DNA of 64,000 nucleotides from Neisseria brasiliensis (GTDB lineage: Bacteria > Pseudomonadota > Gammaproteobacteria > Burkholderiales > Neisseriaceae). The notes beneath the pieces were generated by a model that saw only the letters and a program-made list of their open reading frames with translations, ran no database searches and was not told the origin of the DNA. Numbering within the stretch: position 1 is the first letter of the stretch; every line of letters begins with the position of its first letter. Shown here in pieces: positions 51,683 through 59,464 of this stretch. The position numbers were made by a program, and so were the translations under genes. The stretch lies in NCBI RefSeq assembly GCF_009671065.1, contig NZ_CP046027.1, positions 2,170,001 through 2,234,000 of the forward strand, given 5' to 3'.

Positions 51683-52981
51683 TTACAACGCTTCGGTAAT
51701 CTCACCGAACACGTCAAAATAAGTCGGGAAGGTTTTATGCGTGCATTTCGGGTCGTTGATGACAACCGGCACGCCCAGCAGCGACACCAGCGAGAAACAC
51801 ATGGCGACGCGGTGGTCGTCGTAGGTGTCGATAGCGGCATCGGCGTTTAATTGCGCCGGCGGTGTGATGTGGATGGCTTCGGCCTCTTCCACTACTTCCG
51901 CACCGAGCTTACGCAATTCATTGGCCATTGCGGCAATGCGGTCGGTTTCTTTAACGCGCCATGAACCGATATTGCGCAGGGTGCAGGGCTTGCCGCTGGC
52001 TAAGGCTATCACGGCCAAAGTCATTGCTGCATCGGGGATGTGGTTGGCATCCAAATCAAAGGCTTCTACCGCTTGATTTTCTGCGCGTGAGATTTCGATA
52101 AAATTATCGCCCCACACCACATCGGCGCCGATTTTTTCCAATTCGCGCGCAAAAGCCACGTCGCCCTGAATGCTGTTCAAACCAATGCCGGTCACGCGAA
52201 TCGGTGCGCCGGAAATCAGGCCGGCACCCAAGAAATAAGACGCGCTTGAGGCATCGCCTTCGACGTGCAGAACATCGGGCGCATGGTAACGCGCATCTGC
52301 CGGAATTTTGAACACGCGGTAGTCTTCGTTGGCCACGTTCACGCCGAACTGCGCCATCAGCTTCAGCGTGATGTCGATGTAGGGCTTGGAAATCAGCTCG
52401 CCGACCATGTGGATTTCAAACGCTTCGCCGGTGAGCGGCAACGCCATCAACAGCGCGGTCAAAAATTGGCTGGATACGTTGCCTTTAATCGGAATCACGC
52501 GCGTGCCGTTGTCGGTGAAGGTGTTGATTTGCAGCGGAGGATAATGCTCGTTGCCCAAATATTGAATGTCGGCACCGGCAATGCGCAGCGCATCGACCAA
52601 ATCACCAATCGGGCGTTCGTGCATACGCGGCACGCCGTGTAAATGGTAATTGCCACCCAAAACGGCTAAGGCAGCGGTTAATGGGCGGAATGCGGTGCCG
52701 GCATTACCCAAAAATAAATCGGCTTCGCGATTAGGGAACGCACCGCCTGTACCGTGTACTTTCAGACGGCCTGTTTCTAAGCATTCAATTTTTACGCCCA
52801 GTTTGTCTAAGGCTTCAAGCATGCGGTCGGTGTCGTCGGATTTGAGCAGCGAGCGGATTTCGCAGACATTGTCGGACAACGCGGTCAGCAGCAACGTGCG
52901 GTTGCTGATGCTTTTTGAGCCGGGCAGGGCAACGGTGGAGGGTTTGAGGCGGGAAGCGGGTAAGCGGATGGATTCAGTCAT
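51683..52981 (-). CDS. aroA: 3-phosphoshikimate 1-carboxyvinyltransferase (EPSP synthase)
   Basis: A 432-residue shikimate pathway enzyme joining shikimate 3-phosphate and phosphoenolpyruvate. Signatures are LPGSKSISNRTLLLTALS, LFLGNAGTAFRPLTAAL (the LGNAGTA glyphosate-region motif) and RVKETDRIAAMANELRKLGAEV. The length is normal. The sequence is of the glyphosate-sensitive class I type, judged by the LGNAGTA motif. It is monocistronic. Confidence 0.96.
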   Translation of the reverse strand: MTESIRLPASRLKPSTVALPGSKSISNRTLLLTALSDNVCEIRSLLKSDDTDRMLEALDKLGVKIECLETGRLKVHGTGGAFPNREADLFLGNAGTAFRPLTAALAVLGGNYHLHGVPRMHERPIGDLVDALRIAGADIQYLGNEHYPPLQINTFTDNGTRVIPIKGNVSSQFLTALLMALPLTGEAFEIHMVGELISKPYIDITLKLMAQFGVNVANEDYRVFKIPADARYHAPDVLHVEGDASSASYFLGAGLISGAPIRVTGIGLNSIQGDVAFARELEKIGADVVWGDNFIEISRAENQAVEAFDLDANHIPDAAMTLAVIALASGKPCTLRNIGSWRVKETDRIAAMANELRKLGAEVVEEAEAIHITPPAQLNADAAIDTYDDHRVAMCFSLVSLLGVPVVINDPKCTHKTFPTYFDVFGEITEAL

Positions 52982-53206
52982 GATGTTGAGAATGAAAATA
53001 GTGGGCTAACAGAATAAACGCATTATACACAGTTCGCCTTGATTACGGATAAGCATTCTGCAAGGCTGATGTGGATTTGCGCTATTTTAATGAAGCTGAA
53101 TCCATGTTCAGACGGCCTTGTATTAGAAAATAGCTCAATCGCGCATGAAAATGGCGCAACTTGGATAAATAAAAATATAAATGATTGGGTGTGGCCAAGA
53201 TTAAAA

Positions 53207-53241
53207 AGGCCGTCTGAAAGTTATTGGCTTTCAGACGGCCT
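53207..53241. terminator. DUS inverted pair in aroA upstream spacer
   Basis: AG-DUS inverted pair, directly followed by repeat copy D. It is not close behind any plus-strand gene I can support. The rest of the spacer 52982-53410 holds only this pair, one single DUS (53108-53119) and the repeat. Confidence 0.55.
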
Positions 53242-53384
53242 GAGGCCTTTGCAAAATCTTCATCTTTGGCACATTTCTTCGTTATGCGCTGCTCGAAAGC
53301 TTGCCTATCTAAGTGATATGCCTGCGCTTTCGGTGCTGCTCTAACTTTGAACTATACTCAAATCTGAAGTTTTGCAAAGGTCTC
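53242..53384. repeat. 143-bp terminal-inverted-repeat element, copy D
   Basis: Same 143-base element (GAGGCCTTTGCAAAA at the left end, TTTTGCAAAGGTCTC at the right). It is somewhat more diverged inside than copies A and B. It again abuts a DUS GGCCT on the left. Confidence 0.85.
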
Positions 53385-53410
53385 AGCCTATCTATTGATT
53401 GATATTGCGC

Positions 53411-54541
53411 TTAGCCTACTTTGGCTAAGGCATCGGCAAATGAAGCAACGGTGCGGTCGATGTTTTGTAGCTTATCCAAGCCGAACAAGCCTAAGCGGAA
53501 GGTTTGGAAATCGCTGCGCTCGCCCACTTGCAGCGGTACACCCGAAGCAATTTGCAGGCCTTGTGCGATAAAGGCTTTGCCGTTTTGAATATCGGGATTG
53601 TCGGTGTAGGCCACCACTACGCCCGGTGCTTCAAAACCTTCAGCAGCCACGCTCGGAAAGCCGCGTCCGGCCAATAAACGGCGGATTTTGTTGCCTAATT
53701 CAGTTTGGCGGTCGCGTAGGGTTTCAAAACCGATGGCTTCGGCTTCGCGGATGACTTCGCTCAAGCGGAACAAGCCGTCGGTCGGCATGGTGGCGTGATA
53801 AGCATGGCCGCCGTTTTCAAAGGCTTCCATGATTTGCAGCCATTTTTTCAAGTCCACAGCAAAGCTGTCGGACTGGGTTTCTTGCGCTTTTTGGTAGGCG
53901 GCTTCGTTCAACATCACCAAACCGGCACACGGCGAGCCGCTCCAGCCTTTTTGCGGTGCGGAAATCAACACGTCGATGCCGAGCTTTTCCATATCCAGCC
54001 ACATGCAGCCAGAAGCAATGCAGTCAATCACCAGCAAGCCGCCGACTTCATGCGTGGCTTCGGCTAAACGGGCGATGTAGTCGTCGGGCAGGATAATGCC
54101 GGATGCGGTTTCAACGTGCGGCGCAAACACCACGGCTGGACGGTATGCGGCGATTTCGGCGCATACTTCGTCAATCGGTGCGGGCGCAAAAGGCGCTTGG
54201 TATTCGTCGGCTTGGCGGGCAGTCAAGACTTTGATGTCGTCGGTGATGCGGCCTTGCTCAATGATTTGCGTCCAACGGTAGCTGAAAAAGCCGTTGCGCA
54301 CAATCAGGCATTTTTGGTCGCGGGCAAATTGGCGAGCCACGGCTTCCATGCCGGTGGTGCCGCTGCCGGGAATCACGGCAACGTGCTGGGCGTGGTAAAC
54401 AGATTTTAAGGTGGCGGAAATATAGCGTAAGGCCGTCTGAAATTTTTGCGACATGTGGTTTAAAGCGCGGTCGGTATAAACCACCGAATATTCCAGCAGG
54501 CCGTCTGAATCGATTTCCGGGCGAGGCAATTGGGCGGACAT
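53411..54541 (-). CDS. Class V PLP-dependent aminotransferase
   Basis: A 376-residue aminotransferase of the serine-pyruvate / alanine-glyoxylate type. PGSGTTGMEAVARQF binds the cofactor phosphate, VIDCIASGCMWLDMEKLGIDVLISAPQKGWSGSP holds the Asp and the Schiff-base Lys, and the C-terminal FRLGLFG holds the substrate-binding Arg. The exact amino donor and acceptor are not evident. It is monocistronic on the minus strand. Confidence 0.85.
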   Translation of the reverse strand: MSAQLPRPEIDSDGLLEYSVVYTDRALNHMSQKFQTALRYISATLKSVYHAQHVAVIPGSGTTGMEAVARQFARDQKCLIVRNGFFSYRWTQIIEQGRITDDIKVLTARQADEYQAPFAPAPIDEVCAEIAAYRPAVVFAPHVETASGIILPDDYIARLAEATHEVGGLLVIDCIASGCMWLDMEKLGIDVLISAPQKGWSGSPCAGLVMLNEAAYQKAQETQSDSFAVDLKKWLQIMEAFENGGHAYHATMPTDGLFRLSEVIREAEAIGFETLRDRQTELGNKIRRLLAGRGFPSVAAEGFEAPGVVVAYTDNPDIQNGKAFIAQGLQIASGVPLQVGERSDFQTFRLGLFGLDKLQNIDRTVASFADALAKVG

Positions 54542-54613
54542 GGCGTTTCTCCTTGCGTTGTAGTTGGATGTTGTGCGGAAATCATATCATTTAAAAAAGG
54601 CAAATAAAAGGCC

Positions 54614-54715
54614 GAAACCTTTGCGAAACGCTTTTGAAAGTCAGTGTAAACAAAAATGAAGCTAATGACGGCATTTTTGGTTTTATTAATGATTCATCAG
54701 TCTTGCAAAAGTTTC
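54614..54715. repeat. 102-bp inverted-repeat element related to the 143-bp family
   Basis: GAAACCTTTGCGAAAC at the left is the approximate inverse of GTCTTGCAAAAGTTTC at the right. The ends resemble GAGACCTTTGCAAAA, and the flanks are again GGCC on both sides. The interior differs from copies A-D. A partial DUS pair follows at 54716-54746. Confidence 0.55.
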
Positions 54716-54788
54716 AGGCCGTCTGAATTTGATTTTTAGACGGCCTTTAAAAAATACCAAAGCGAAGAGTGAATAAATTTGATTGGTT

Positions 54789-54818
54789 TTGAATATTTTA
54801 AGATTTTGAAATTATTAT
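54789..54818 (+). promoter_or_regulatory. Candidate promoter of the orphan RNA
   Basis: TTGAAT and TATTAT (five of six to TATAAT) separated by 18 bases in very AT-rich DNA, pointing toward a region that ends in an intrinsic terminator. Confidence 0.35.
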
Positions 54819-54824
54819 ATATTT

Positions 54825-55014
54825 GAGCAAATTATCAGTAAAACTAATCGAAATTATCAAAAAAGAAAATTAGCCAAACTGCATGCTTGCGTTTTTAATG
54901 GCGTCAACGACAGGCACTTGCCGATAGTGTCAGACGAGGTTTCGGGTTAACAACTTGCGTGTGTCGCAAACTTAAGCGGTATGGCTTTGAAGACGGTCAT
55001 ACCGCTCTTTTTTT
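54825..55014 (+). ncRNA. Candidate orphan small RNA
   Basis: This spacer has no credible reading frame but is structured. There is a hairpin around CACT-TGCCGAT-AGTG (54915-54930), one at TTGCG-TGTGT-CGCAA (54955-54969), and a strong intrinsic terminator AGCGGTATG...CATACCGCT followed by seven T (54975-55014). With the upstream promoter-like boxes this suggests an RNA of up to about 190 bases. I do not recognise the sequence. It could instead be the tail of a transcript lost by rearrangement at the adjacent IS30. Confidence 0.35.
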
Positions 55015-55058
55015 GTATTGACTATGCTTTTAAAGGCCGTCTGAATCTTTCAGACGGC

Positions 55059-56135
55059 CTTACATTCGCATTTCAAGTGCAACGCTCAAATGCCATTGGC
55101 AAGGGCTGCTGAAAACAGATCACCCGGTGTCTCATAGTCCAATGTCTTTCTCGGTCGGCGGTTAAGGGCCTCCTCAACCGCTTTAATCTTTTTAGCACCC
55201 AGTTTCCTAAAATCCGTCCCCCTTGGGAAGTATTGTCTGATCAGCCCGTTGGTATTCTCCACCAAGCCTTTTTCCCAAGAATGGTATGGACGGCAGAAGT
55301 AAGTTTCCGCACCCAGGGCTTTGGCAAAGGTTTTATGTCGGTAAAACTCTTTACCGTTATCCAAAGTAATCGTTTGAATGATATCTTTAAACGGCTTCAA
55401 TGCCCGAATCACTACCCGGGCTACATCTTCTGCTTTGAAATTGCTGATTTTGCGGATAACGACAAATTTGGTTTTTCTTTCAACAGCAACCACCAGTCCG
55501 CTTTTTTGATCTTTACCGACAATGGTGTCCATCTCGAAATCGCCGACCCGCTCTTTTTGATCGACAATGGCAGGTCTGTGTTCAATGTCGGTTCTGTCCG
55601 GTACGCTGCCTTTTGTCCATGCGCCGCTGCCGTATTTTCTGCGGTAGGGTTTGGAAACGATACGCAGATGGGTGTACAGGTCGCCGCCGTTTTGACGGTC
55701 TTTGGCGAGATAGCGGTAAAGGGTGCTGTGGTGCAGTTTGATGTGTTGATGTTTCAGCAGGTAGCCGCAGACTTGTTCGGGGCTGTATTTTTGGGTAATC
55801 AGTTTGTTAACAGTCTGTTTGACGGCAGTAGTCAGTTTGATTGGCTTTTTGTTTTTCTTTTTAACTTCGCTTTGCTGTTGTGCTTTTCGGTAACAGTAGG
55901 TGCCGTTGACGGAATGCCGTCTGATTTCCCGACTGACGGTGGCGGGATGACAACCGATGTTCTGTGCGATTTGGTTTAGGGGTAGGTTGCGGTAATGTCT
56001 GGAAATGTAGTATCTTTGGTGTGAGGTCAGTTGTGTGTAGGCCATATTGCAATCTTTCTTGTCAGGAAAGGCAGTATACTACCGCATACTGGCCTTTTCT
56101 GTTATTGGAAATTGCACTTGTTAGGCGAATGTAAG
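55059..56135 (-). mobile_element. IS30-family insertion sequence, copy 2 (no target duplication)
   Basis: Same 1,077-base element as at 40598-41674, with the same ends. Its left junction is again at GGC inside a DUS hairpin (55056-55058). The right neighbour is TGTGGC, not GGC, so the target duplication is missing. The right junction enters an oxidoreductase gene without its first codons. The copy therefore marks a rearrangement or recombination border. Confidence 0.9.
55086..56045 (-). CDS. IS30-family transposase, copy 2
   Basis: A 319-residue transposase, intact and almost identical to the copy at 40625-41584, with two residue changes seen (Thr to Ile near residue 69 and Lys to Arg near 275). 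The same helix-turn-helix and DDE motifs are present. Confidence 0.95.
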   Translation of the reverse strand: MAYTQLTSHQRYYISRHYRNLPLNQIAQNIGCHPATVSREIRRHSVNGTYCYRKAQQQSEVKKKNKKPIKLTTAVKQTVNKLITQKYSPEQVCGYLLKHQHIKLHHSTLYRYLAKDRQNGGDLYTHLRIVSKPYRRKYGSGAWTKGSVPDRTDIEHRPAIVDQKERVGDFEMDTIVGKDQKSGLVVAVERKTKFVVIRKISNFKAEDVARVVIRALKPFKDIIQTITLDNGKEFYRHKTFAKALGAETYFCRPYHSWEKGLVENTNGLIRQYFPRGTDFRKLGAKKIKAVEEALNRRPRKTLDYETPGDLFSAALANGI

Positions 56136-57066
56136 TGTGGCAGTTCCTGCACCAAAAGAAAATGAAGTACAAATCCAAATCCACGCCATTGGTTTAAACC
56201 GTGCCGAAATGATGTACCGAGAAGGGGCGTATGTGATTGACCCTGTATTCCCTGCGATTTTGGGCTACGAAGGGGCAGGCGTGGTAACAGCGATTGGCAA
56301 TGGCGTGAGCGAATTTGCCATTGGCGATAAGGTCAGCATTATTCCGTCTTTTATGTTTACTGAATACGGCACTTATGGCGAGATTGTTAATATGCCCAAA
56401 CACGCAGTCGTCAAGCACCCTGACACGCTGACAATGGAACAAGCGTCCGCCAGTTGGATGGCGTTTGTTACCGCTTATGGCGGACTGATTGAGTTTGGCA
56501 AAATACAAAAAGGCGATGTGGTGCTGCTGGGCGGTGCAACCAGTTCGGTTGGTTTAGCCAGTATCCAAATCGCCAAAATGCAAGGGGCAACCGTGATTGC
56601 CTTATCTCGCACCCACGCCAAAGGCGATGTGCTTTTGGAAAAAGGAGCGGATTTTGTGATTGTCACAAGCGAAGACGATGTAACCGCCCAACTTCTTAAA
56701 ATCACAAATGGCAAAGGCGTGAATGTGGTGTTTGACCCTGTGGGCGGGCAAGGGGCATCGCACATTTTTCAGGGAATGGCACAAGACGGTCGCTACATCA
56801 TTTACGGAGCATTAAGCCACGATGACATTGCCGTGCCTGTGTTCCCGATTTTGGGCAAACATTTGACGGTGCGGGGTTATGAACTCTTTGAAATCACCAC
56901 CGTGCCTGAAAAACTCGCCAAAGCCAAACAATTTGTCTATGACGGCTTGGCAAGCGGTCAGTTACACCCAGAAATTGACAAAATCTTTGCCTTTGATGAA
57001 ATGGTCAAAGCCCACGAATATATGGCAAGCAATCAATAGATTGGTAAGATTGTGGTTAAGGTTTGA
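56136..57066 (+). pseudogene. Quinone oxidoreductase-like (zinc-type alcohol dehydrogenase family), truncated
   Basis: About 300 residues of a medium-chain NADPH:quinone oxidoreductase-like protein. Seen are ILGYEGAGVVTAIGNGV, the substrate-domain stretch EQASASWMAFVTAYGGLI, and the Rossmann segment GGATSSVGLASIQIAKMQGATVIALSR. The reading frame enters directly from the end of IS30 copy 2, so about 20-25 N-terminal residues with the start codon are missing. At the 3' end a TAG (57037) interrupts the frame just before IGKIVVKV and TGA (57064), so the expected last strand is also cut off. A GTG at 56137 could serve as an accidental start. Confidence 0.85.
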
Positions 57067-57087
57067 TTGTTTTTTAAATGAAATAAA

Positions 57088-57115
57088 ATGCCGTTTGAAA
57101 ATTTTCAGACGGCAT
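57088..57115 (+). terminator. AT-DUS hairpin after the oxidoreductase remnant
   Basis: ATGCCGTTTGAA (one change) and a perfect TTCAGACGGCAT form a hairpin followed by TTTTTG. Confidence 0.65.
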
Positions 57116-57122
57116 TTTTGTT

Positions 57123-57137
57123 TTCAGGCTGCCTGAA
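57123..57137. other. Foreign-dialect uptake sequence TTCAGGCTGCCTGAA
   Basis: This 15-mer contains AGGCTGCCTGAA on one strand and AGGCAGCCTGAA on the other, uptake sequences of other Neisseriaceae (Simonsiella/Kingella-type dialects). Further copies lie at 58815-58829 (inside acr3) and 59917-59931. A variant lies at 58426-58440. Confidence 0.75.
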
Positions 57138-57147
57138 AAATATTCCG

Positions 57148-57546
57148 CTACTCTTTTTCTTTAATACCTTGAATAATCTGACACTTATCAACAGTTTTAT
57201 TTTCACAACCCACAAATTGCATTAAAAAAGTTTTAACTTGTTGTAGTTCTGTGATTTGTTCGTCCAAATATGCCAAATGTTGCTCGGCAAGTGCATCGAT
57301 TTCATTGCATTGTTTGTTAGGCGTTTGTTGTAATTGCAACAGCGTTTTGATGTTACTTAAAGAAAAACCGATATTACGGCAAGTTTTAATAAAGCGTAAT
57401 TGTTCTAACTGATTTTCATCAAACACACGATAGCCATTTTGTTGATGTGTAGGGGTGATTAAGCCTTGTTTTTCATAATAACGAATGGTTTCCAAATGTA
57501 CGCCTGTTTGTTCACTGGCTTGTTTTATTTTAAAAAAATTTGACAT
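57148..57546 (-). CDS. MerR-family heavy-metal-responsive regulator
   Basis: A 132-residue MerR-type regulator. The N-terminal winged helix is FFKIKQASEQTGVHLETIRYYEKQGLITP. A dimerisation coiled coil follows (about residues 82-115). Cysteines at about 79, 114 and 122 (NKQC, VGCENKTVDKC) match the pattern of CadR/PbrR/ZntR-like metal sensors rather than redox SoxR or drug-sensing types. It is transcribed away from the cation exporter gene, and the shared spacer holds a typical MerR-controlled promoter. The likely inducer is a soft divalent metal such as Cd, Pb or Zn. Confidence 0.88.
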   Translation of the reverse strand: MSNFFKIKQASEQTGVHLETIRYYEKQGLITPTHQQNGYRVFDENQLEQLRFIKTCRNIGFSLSNIKTLLQLQQTPNKQCNEIDALAEQHLAYLDEQITELQQVKTFLMQFVGCENKTVDKCQIIQGIKEKE

Positions 57547-57552
57547 TTTGGC

Positions 57553-57583
57553 TTGACCCTGTAATGACTACGGAGTTTATAGT
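57553..57583 (+). promoter_or_regulatory. MerR-type promoter/operator (19-bp spacer)
   Basis: TTGACC and TATAGT are separated by 19 bases, longer than usual, as in promoters that MerR proteins untwist. The spacer contains the imperfect dyad ACCCTGTA-ATGAC-TACGGAGT, close to known CadR/ZntR-type operators. It reads into the cation transporter gene. Confidence 0.8.
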
Positions 57584-57617
57584 ATAGCAAATTTCATCTC
57601 AAAACAGGAGCAAAAAA

Positions 57618-58232
57618 ATGGCGTGCCAAAATTGTTGCACTTCAAATCAGCCCATTCATCAATCGTCCAAGTACAAAAAAGCCTTGTGGATTGTCTTGAT
57701 ATTAAATTTATCAATGTTTTTTGTGGAAATTGTGATGGGGGTTAAATCGGGTTCAATTTCGCTGTTGTCGGACAGTTTGGATTTCTTGGGCGACAGTGCC
57801 AATTATTTGATAAGTTTGATTGTTTTGCCAATGGCGTTAAGTTACCGTGCCAAAGCGTCTATGGTTAAGGGGCTAACGATGGGCGGTTTTGGTTTATTTA
57901 TTTTAATGACGACCATTTATCGTGTGTTTTATGGGGAAATGCCCAGTTATTCTGAAATGAGTATTGTGGGATTTTTGGCGTTATTGGTCAATGTGTCGGC
58001 ATTGTTGATATTATTAAAATTTCGTGATGGCGACAGCAATGTCCGCAGTGTGTGGGTGTGTTCCCGAAACGATGCGATTGGTAATGTGGCGGTAATTTTG
58101 GCGGGTATGGCAGTTTATTTTTTTCAATCAAAATATCCTGATTTAATTGTGGCGTTTGTTTTGGCATTTTTGGCGTTACAAGCCAGCCAAGAAATCATCA
58201 AAAGGGCTTGGGCGGAATTAAAAGTCAGTTAA
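57618..58232 (+). CDS. Cation-efflux transporter, CDF-like
   Basis: A 204-residue membrane protein with about six helices. It opens with a cysteine-rich tail, MACQNCCTSNQ, probably binding metal. The second helix region SISLLSDSLDFLGDSANYLISL has the Asp pattern of cation diffusion facilitators, and the later CSRNDAIGNVAVILAG corresponds to the second metal-site helix, where CDF proteins often have HxxxD. There is no C-terminal cytoplasmic CDF domain. Its control by a MerR metal sensor supports export of a heavy metal. Confidence 0.82.
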   Translation: MACQNCCTSNQPIHQSSKYKKALWIVLILNLSMFFVEIVMGVKSGSISLLSDSLDFLGDSANYLISLIVLPMALSYRAKASMVKGLTMGGFGLFILMTTIYRVFYGEMPSYSEMSIVGFLALLVNVSALLILLKFRDGDSNVRSVWVCSRNDAIGNVAVILAGMAVYFFQSKYPDLIVAFVLAFLALQASQEIIKRAWAELKVS

Positions 58233-58444
58233 TTTAAAACACCGTTTGGATTGATGTTCAAGCGGTGTTTTTATTTTTAAATTTTGCAAAATACACTCTG
58301 CAAAATGAAAAAGTGCTACGCTTTCCACTCATGAAAAGCCTGTCAAACCATAGAAGAAACCGAATTTTTGACAAGCTTAGGGCGAGTGGTTTGTGTAGTA
58401 AAATTTAATTTTGCTAGCTGTAACTTTCAGACTGCCTGAAAAAC

Positions 58445-59461
58445 CTACACCCCTTTATTTTCCAGCGATTTTCGGTTTATCCACCACACCAGCGAGAGCA
58501 TCACAGGCACTTCCACCAGCACACCGACCACCGTTGCCAATGCCGCCCCAGAATGCAAACCGAACAAAGAAATTGCCACCGCCACCGCCAATTCAAAAAA
58601 ATTACTCGTGCCAATCAAGCACGCAGGGGCGGAAATTTCGTGGGGTAATTTGAGCCATTTTGCCAAAACGTGAGCCAAGGCAAAAATGCCGTAAGTTTGC
58701 GCCAGCAAGGGAATGGCAATTAGCAAAATAATCAAGGGATTGGCAATAATGGTTTGGGCTTGAAAGGCAAACAGCAACACCACCGTCAAAATCAAACCCG
58801 TAATGGAAAAAGGTTTCAGGCTGCCTGAAAATTGTGCCACCGATTTACCCGATTTTTGTAAATAAGAGCGGGTAAACCACCCAGCCAGCAAGGGCAACAG
58901 CACATACAAAATCGTGCTTAAAATCAAGGTATTCCACGGAATTTCTATGTCGCTTACGCCGAGCAATACGCCTGCAATCGGAGCATACGCCACAATCATA
59001 ATCAAATCATTGACCGAAACCTGCACCAAAGTGTAATTGGGGTCGCCTTTGACCAGTTGCGACCACACAAACACCATTGCCGTACACGGTGCCACACCCA
59101 GCAAAATCATGCCGGCAATGTATTCTTGTGCCGACTGTGCGTCCACCCAACCTGCAAAAAACACCCGAAAAAATAACCAGCCGAACACCGCCATCGTAAA
59201 CGGCTTGACCAACCAGTTGATAAATAAGGTTAAAAATAAGCCCTTTGGTTTTTTGCCCACGTCTTTGATTGCCGACCAATCAATCTGAATCATCATCGGA
59301 TAAATCATCAGCCAAATCAGTATCGCCACAGGCAAATTCACATGAGCCACTTCCAAAGATGCAACCCATTGAAATACATTGGGAAACCAAACACCCAAAA
59401 CCACGCCCAGCACAATCGCCAACGCCACCCAAAGGCTTAAAAAACGTTCAAACAACCCCAT
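58445..59461 (-). CDS. acr3: Arsenite efflux permease Acr3
   Basis: A 338-residue membrane protein with ten helices, of the ACR3 (not ArsB) type. Characteristic segments are LIWLMIYPMMIQIDW, GVAPCTAMVFVWSQLVKGDPNYTLVQVSVNDL with the essential cysteine, and ACLIGTSNFFELAVAVAISLFG. It expels arsenite (and possibly antimonite) using the proton motive force. It lies three bases after arsC in the arsR-arsC-acr3 operon. A foreign-dialect uptake sequence is inside the gene (58815-58829). Confidence 0.93.
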   Translation of the reverse strand: MGLFERFLSLWVALAIVLGVVLGVWFPNVFQWVASLEVAHVNLPVAILIWLMIYPMMIQIDWSAIKDVGKKPKGLFLTLFINWLVKPFTMAVFGWLFFRVFFAGWVDAQSAQEYIAGMILLGVAPCTAMVFVWSQLVKGDPNYTLVQVSVNDLIMIVAYAPIAGVLLGVSDIEIPWNTLILSTILYVLLPLLAGWFTRSYLQKSGKSVAQFSGSLKPFSITGLILTVVLLFAFQAQTIIANPLIILLIAIPLLAQTYGIFALAHVLAKWLKLPHEISAPACLIGTSNFFELAVAVAISLFGLHSGAALATVVGVLVEVPVMLSLVWWINRKSLENKGV

Positions 59462-59464
59462 GAT

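Noticed and set aside
53039..53344. 101-codon open frame in the aroA upstream spacer
   Set aside because: It runs through a DUS pair and into the 143-bp repeat, so it is not a conserved gene.
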